Below, piece after piece: positions 40,087-43,978 of a DNA stretch of 43,978 bases (the stretch's first letter is position 1; each line of letters begins with the position of its first letter). The stretch covers positions 1 to 43,978 of the forward strand of contig JARGFH010000030.1 of the NCBI GenBank assembly GCA_029210695.1, in the 5' to 3' direction. Below the pieces are notes generated by a model that made no database searches, was not told the origin of the DNA, and saw only the letters and a program-made list of their open reading frames with translations. Source of the DNA: Acidimicrobiia bacterium. Its GTDB lineage: Bacteria; Actinomycetota; Acidimicrobiia; Spongiisociales; JAHEDJ01. A program made the position numbers and the translations under genes.

Positions 40087-41378
40087 CACCGTCCCGAAGC
40101 GTCGGCGAGGTGTGATGAATCAAACCCGGCGGCAACGAGGCGGTCGAGGGTGTCGTTGCGGATGGTTGGGCCCGGCGACGGAGCCGCCCACCCTTGTGGG
40201 CCGGGTCGGTATACCTCGTTGGTTGAGATCTGCCGTACCTCCGCCTCCAGCACCTCCCGCACCGACGTGACCCGCCGGACACTGTCCACCCACCCGAGGT
40301 GCACGATGAGGTCGACGGCGTTGGCGATCCACTTGTTCGACGTTTCCTCATCGAGGCCCGCCTCGGCCGTGTACATGCCGAGCCGGACGATCGCTCCTTT
40401 CGACGAGTCGGCGTGAATCGACGACATTGACCCGTCGTTGCCCTGGGACATGGCCCTGAGCATGTCGACTACCTCGACACCGCGTATTTCACCGACGATG
40501 ACGCGGTCGGGGTTCTGCCGCAGTGTGGCTCGCACACAGTCCGCCAGGGTGGCTTCGCCGTGTCCTTCGATGTTGGCGCCCCGGCGTTCCCAACAGACCT
40601 GATCCGGGTGGAGATCCGAGAACCGGTCGAGACCGATCTCGAGGTTGTCCTCCACCGTCACTACCCGCTCGTCGGCTGGGATCTCGTTGAGCAGGCAGCG
40701 CAGCATCGTCGTCTTGCCGGTGTTGGTGCCGCCGGCGACGATCAGGTTCAGCTTGGCCCGCACCGCAGCTCCCAGGAACTCGGCCAGCTCGGCGTCGACG
40801 ACGCCGAGCTCGATCAGGTGTTTCAGCCGGTAGATGGAGAAGTCGTGGCGGCGGATCGTGACCGCCGGGCGGCCCGTCAGCCCCATCACCGCATGGAGAC
40901 GTTCTCCACCCGGGAGCTGGAGGTGTAGCTCCCACGACACCTGGTCCCACCGTTTCTCTGATCGGCCGATCCGCCGCGCCGCCGTCGACAGGATCTCGAT
41001 CAGCTCCCGATCCGAGTCCGCGGCCGCTTCTCCTCGGACTTTGGTGCCGTCCCGGTACACGAGCCACACGTTGTCGCAGCCGTTGACGTGGATGTTGGCA
41101 ATGTCCGGGTCGTCGATGTACGGCTGGAGCCGCCCCAACCCGTGGACCCGATCAAAGACGGCCGAGGCGACTTCAGCCTCTGCAGTCTCGTCGAGGAGCG
41201 GCTCGCCGTTGCGGTAGGCCTGCTCGGCAAGCCGTGACAGTTCGGCTGCGATCAGCGACCGGGTCAGGGCTTGCTCGTCCTCAATGCTCAGTGGATCGTC
41301 GACAGCGCGGAGACGCTCAGCCAGGTTCTCCGCCACCGCCCGATGCAGCCGCCCGACCAAATCGGATTGACCGTTCAC
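40083..41378 (-). CDS. tadA: TadA/CpaF secretion ATPase
   Basis: In this 431-residue GspE-type ATPase, Walker A GGTNTGKT is at 216-223, the Asp box is around VTVEDNLEIGLDR, Walker B NPDRVIVGEIRG is near 289-300 and the His box is SSIHADS at 319-325. It powers pilus extension (and often retraction) at the membrane. The GTG at 41378 overlaps the upstream stop (GTGA), and family homology begins shortly after it. A longer reading has only unrelated residues. Confidence 0.95.
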   Translation of the reverse strand: MNGQSDLVGRLHRAVAENLAERLRAVDDPLSIEDEQALTRSLIAAELSRLAEQAYRNGEPLLDETAEAEVASAVFDRVHGLGRLQPYIDDPDIANIHVNGCDNVWLVYRDGTKVRGEAAADSDRELIEILSTAARRIGRSEKRWDQVSWELHLQLPGGERLHAVMGLTGRPAVTIRRHDFSIYRLKHLIELGVVDAELAEFLGAAVRAKLNLIVAGGTNTGKTTMLRCLLNEIPADERVVTVEDNLEIGLDRFSDLHPDQVCWERRGANIEGHGEATLADCVRATLRQNPDRVIVGEIRGVEVVDMLRAMSQGNDGSMSSIHADSSKGAIVRLGMYTAEAGLDEETSNKWIANAVDLIVHLGWVDSVRRVTSVREVLEAEVRQISTNEVYRPGPQGWAAPSPGPTIRNDTLDRLVAAGFDSSHLADASGRW

Positions 41379-42163
41379 GATCCCACCTCCCGTGCCATCG
41401 CCGACGGCGCAACGCTGCCTGAATCGCCGGTCGCCACTGCGGAATCGCTGTGGGGTAGCGGCGCCAGGGCAGCGGCCAGGGTCGCCGCCGATCTGATGAG
41501 CTGGGATCGGCGCAGGCTCCCGATCGCACCGGGGGTACCGGCAAGCACGGCAGCCGTCTTCGGGTCCCACGCGATGACCCCGACCACGGGACAGTGCAGC
41601 GCAGCTGCCACCTCGCTGGGGCCGTGCGGCTGATCGCCGACCAGCAGGAGCGACGTCTCAGAATCGGCGGTCTTCAAGGCTTCGCAGCGGATCCCGGCCG
41701 GTCGGAGCTGATCAACCGTCGGGCGGGCAACAACCATCACCGGGCCCGCTCTGAGCAAGGGCATGGAAGGCGCGGATCGTGTCGAGATCCGTCCCCCGTC
41801 AACGATGACATCAAGGTCCGATTGAACCGTGGCCCAGCCGACCAGTTCGTCGGCGGTATCTCTGAGCACCACCTGCGATTCGTCCGGAGATGGAGGTCCC
41901 ACCAGCACGGGGAGCCCGCCGGGAAGGGTCTGGGTGTGTTCCCGAACCAACTCGTCGCTGAGGCCGCCACGCCGTGCCGCCGCCGCCAGCGAGACCAGCC
42001 CAGGCGTATCGGCCATGCCGAACCGTACGGCGATCACACCACCAGAGATGTCTGCCTCGACCACGATGCAGCGACGATGCTGTGGCCAGGTGGCGGCCAA
42101 GGCCAACGCCGTCGTGGTCACGCCTGGTGACCCGTGAGCCGAGACGAGGCTGAGCACGCTCAC
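41375..42163 (-). CDS. tadZ: TadZ/CpaE-like ParA-type protein with degenerate P-loop
   Basis: This 262-residue MinD/ParA-fold protein begins MSVLSLVSAHGSPGVTTTALALAATWP, followed by VVEADISGGVIAVRFGM and VIVDGGRIS. The P-loop GSPGVTTT lacks both the signature Lys and the catalytic Lys of KGGxGKT, so ATP hydrolysis is doubtful. TadZ proteins position the Tad machine at the pole and often have weak ATPase activity. It overlaps both neighbours by 4 bp. Confidence 0.82.
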   Translation of the reverse strand: MSVLSLVSAHGSPGVTTTALALAATWPQHRRCIVVEADISGGVIAVRFGMADTPGLVSLAAAARRGGLSDELVREHTQTLPGGLPVLVGPPSPDESQVVLRDTADELVGWATVQSDLDVIVDGGRISTRSAPSMPLLRAGPVMVVARPTVDQLRPAGIRCEALKTADSETSLLLVGDQPHGPSEVAAALHCPVVGVIAWDPKTAAVLAGTPGAIGSLRRSQLIRSAATLAAALAPLPHSDSAVATGDSGSVAPSAMAREVGS

Positions 42164-42837
42164 CGGTCGCCTCCGGCGACGAGCACCAGCCGGACCCGAT
42201 CGGCCGCTGCGGCTGTTACCACCTCGGCCGAAGCCTCGGCCGGTACTTGGAGCGATACGAACCGGTCGCCTTGCGTCCCTAGCTCGGCGATGTCGAACAC
42301 CACCGCCGACACGATCAGCTGTCCGGTATCAGTCGCAGGGTCGGTGGCCACCACGTCGACGTGATCTCCCGGCGCCAGACGCAGGGTCGGGTACTCGCCC
42401 GGTGCCAACGCCACGCCCACCACCGCCTCACCCGTGGCCAGTTCGTTGCCGGAGACGAAATCGGAGGACGTGAGGATCGTGCCCGCTTCGAGGTCGACGG
42501 CTGCTGTCGAACCCGCCACCCGCGTCAGCTCGTCGGAACCGAGCGATGCGATCGGATCATCCGACGCCACATACACCACCATTAGATCGTCGGCCGCCAC
42601 CACCTCGCCTCGCTCGACCGGTTGTGCCAGCGCCAGCACCGGCTCACGGGCAGCGGCGCGTGAGAACACCACCACCGCCACCAAGGCACCAATGGCGACC
42701 AGGAACACCGCGATCAGAAGCTGAGGAACCTGCACCCTCGGTCGAGCCGGCTCCACCCGCAGCTGGCTCCGACCCTGCTGACCGTTCCCTGCAGGATCTG
42801 GACGTGTGGCGGGTTGGCTACTCGTCATCCGGTTCAC
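42160..42837 (-). CDS. cpaB: SAF-domain CpaB/RcpC-like pilus protein
   Basis: This 225-residue protein has a Pro/Arg-rich cytoplasmic start, one helix (QLLIAVFLVAIGALVAVVVFS) and an SAF domain (PVERGEVVAADDLMVVYVAS, LEAGTILTSSDFVS). LAPGDHVDVVATDPATD is typical of CpaB. In Gram-negatives it stabilises the outer-membrane channel; here, without a secretin, it may align the pilus with the wall. The GTG at 42837 lies one base after the upstream stop. Confidence 0.85.
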   Translation of the reverse strand: MNRMTSSQPATRPDPAGNGQQGRSQLRVEPARPRVQVPQLLIAVFLVAIGALVAVVVFSRAAAREPVLALAQPVERGEVVAADDLMVVYVASDDPIASLGSDELTRVAGSTAAVDLEAGTILTSSDFVSGNELATGEAVVGVALAPGEYPTLRLAPGDHVDVVATDPATDTGQLIVSAVVFDIAELGTQGDRFVSLQVPAEASAEVVTAAAADRVRLVLVAGGDR

Positions 42838-42838
42838 G

Positions 42839-43732
42839 TCATCCTCCCGTCTCCACCGCCTGGATCTCGGCCACGGCCACCCCGAAACCGGAGGCCAGGT
42901 CGACGGTGCCGAACACTCCCTGGTAGGCGTCGTTGATCCACCACTCGAACTCCCAGCTGACCGTCACCGAGGCATCGAAACGACCGTCCGGCTCCCCGTA
43001 CGAGCTGTGCTCGTAGGTGTGAGCGCAGTCCGTGGCGTCCTCAGCGGCGCCCGGCGTCCAGGCGACACCCGGCCCGAAGCACGTAGTCTCACCGCCGTCA
43101 CCCATCGCCCAAGTGGCGCGGGTCGGGGTGGCCAGCACGGTCACTGTGACCACGCCACGGGTCTCGGATGCCTCCAGCGGCGACCAATACGCCGGATCGA
43201 GCCACAGCCACGTCGGAACTTGAACGAAAGTCTCGGCGGCCAGCGGAGGACTGGTCTCCGGGGCCGGAGGAGGCGGCTCCAGGCGAGCTGCTGCGATGTC
43301 CCGAATCACCTCCGGCGGGACGCCCGGCGTCACCTCGACGATGATCTGGATCTCGATGTCCCCCCGCCCGTCGTGCCAGCAGATGACGTCGTACCACACG
43401 TACTCGCCGGTCGGGTCGAGACCGAACAACTCGATCTCGTCGGGTTCGACCGGACCGACCTCGTAGAAGCCGACCTCGTCGCCCTCCTGGAAAGGCCCGG
43501 CCGCGTCGCAGTAGTAGTCCCACAGCTCGTGCATCGTGTAGGTCTCGGGCTCACCGGGAACAATCCCGTGGCATTCGCCCACGACGTCGCCACCCCGGTC
43601 CTTGATGTCCCCACTCCCTGAGCAGTGGTCTGCGAGCGCGGGCGGAGCAGGTACCAGCGTCGCCACCAGCGCTATCAGCGCCAGCAACATCAGACCGTGG
43701 GCAAGCCCCGATCGGTTGGTGCGAACTCGCAT
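42839..43732 (-). CDS. Secreted Tad-operon protein of unknown function
   Basis: This 297-residue protein has a signal peptide (TNRSGLAHGLMLLALIALVATLVPAPPALA). Two unrecognised regions follow: a Cys-containing part (YYCDAAGPFQEGDEVGFYEVG), then a beta-rich PKD-like part with ATWAMGDGGETTCFGPG and DCAHTYEHSSYG. Similar proteins head Tad operons in other actinobacteria, which suggests a role in pilus assembly outside the membrane. A second start at 43690 would overlap the upstream stop as TGATG. I chose 43732 for its fuller signal peptide. Confidence 0.75.
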   Translation of the reverse strand: MRVRTNRSGLAHGLMLLALIALVATLVPAPPALADHCSGSGDIKDRGGDVVGECHGIVPGEPETYTMHELWDYYCDAAGPFQEGDEVGFYEVGPVEPDEIELFGLDPTGEYVWYDVICWHDGRGDIEIQIIVEVTPGVPPEVIRDIAAARLEPPPPAPETSPPLAAETFVQVPTWLWLDPAYWSPLEASETRGVVTVTVLATPTRATWAMGDGGETTCFGPGVAWTPGAAEDATDCAHTYEHSSYGEPDGRFDASVTVSWEFEWWINDAYQGVFGTVDLASGFGVAVAEIQAVETGG

Positions 43733-43914
43733 GCGAAATCCACCTGTCCTTGAAAATCTGACACCTTCCAGACGCCGTCCTCCAACACCATCACCGCCGA
43801 CTCGAGGTTCGTTTGCCCTTCTCGAACAGGAGGCACGTCGTCGAGGCGCTCACCCGTCGCCAGGTCGTACAGCCCGTAGTCGGGGTCGGATTCGAGGCAG
43901 CCGGAACTTGTCAA
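43690..43914 (-). pseudogene. C-terminal fragment of a gene upstream of the Tad operon
   Basis: About 72 residues (SGCLESDPDYGLYDLATGERL to FACEFAPTDRGLPTV) form the end of a protein. SAVMVLEDGVWKVSDF suggests the last strand of an NTF2-like or lipoprotein fold. The frame is cut at about 43909, where unrelated sequence starting TGTCAAGCTTTTTGAGACA begins and stops the frame soon after. The first part of the gene, and perhaps the operon promoter, was lost. Confidence 0.6.
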
Positions 43915-43978
43915 GCTTTTTGAGACAGACGGTTCATTGTTTCATTGGGTCGGCGTGTCCTCCTCTGGTTTGTTGATC
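43909..43978. mobile_element. Possible insertion-sequence end at the right window edge
   Basis: Starting at TGTCAAGCTTTTTGAGACA the sequence is AT-richer than the Tad operon and breaks the upstream gene. TG...CA-type ends of this kind are common in insertion sequences, but no transposase is visible within the window. Confidence 0.35.

Overview
The window is high-GC DNA with many GTG starts, ATGA/GTGA start-stop overlaps and apparently leaderless promoters. Its secreted proteins carry S-layer-homology-like repeats with a conserved cysteine pair, and it holds a Gram-positive type Tad pilus locus with no secretin. This points to an actinobacterium, most likely an uncultured member of the Acidimicrobiia. 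That assignment is inferred from gene content, not from a marker gene.

Bases 1-600 hold insertion-sequence debris: an IS3-family orfA, the first codons of its orfB, and what looks like the end of a second element cutting orfB.

Bases 650-19330 are a cell-surface polysaccharide locus. It encodes a NodB deacetylase, two GT4 and one GT2 glycosyltransferases, a flippase, an O-antigen ligase/polymerase-like protein and a Wzz-like chain-length protein with an unexpected C-terminal helix-hairpin-helix domain. It also encodes three secreted proteins, two of them with SLH-like repeats. The same locus is unusually rich in phosphotransfer and ATP-dependent enzymes: two nucleotidyltransferase-like/thymidylate-kinase-like fusions, two APH-type kinases and one ATP-grasp protein. 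Genes alternate strand, with 15-25 bp between divergent starts and overlapping convergent stops, which is not the usual one-direction operon.

Bases 19480-32100 are general accessory genes. They include an RRM RNA-binding protein with a 54-residue Cys-rich protein behind it, an SDR/DUF2867 protein and a TetR repressor. The TetR operator palindrome sits in the spacer of its own promoter, and the repressor is in an operon with a heterodimeric ABC exporter. Next come YCII, DUF1295, a GT1 glycosyltransferase, a dienelactone-hydrolase-like protein, DUF1801, a squalene-cyclase-like protein and DUF1697.

Bases 32347-33098 are the remains of an Mrp Na+/H+ antiporter operon. The start of an MrpA-like gene is joined to the end of an MrpE-like gene, with an in-frame stop.

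Bases 33029-43914 lie on the minus strand. A complete Tad/Flp pilus operon (SAF/CpaB, TadZ-like, TadA, TadB, TadC, Flp pilin, three TadE/TadG-like pseudopilins) ends in a 1026-residue membrane protein with three LysM domains outside and a predicted WD40 propeller inside, followed by a lipoprotein. The upstream edge of the operon is a truncated gene next to sequence resembling another insertion-sequence end.
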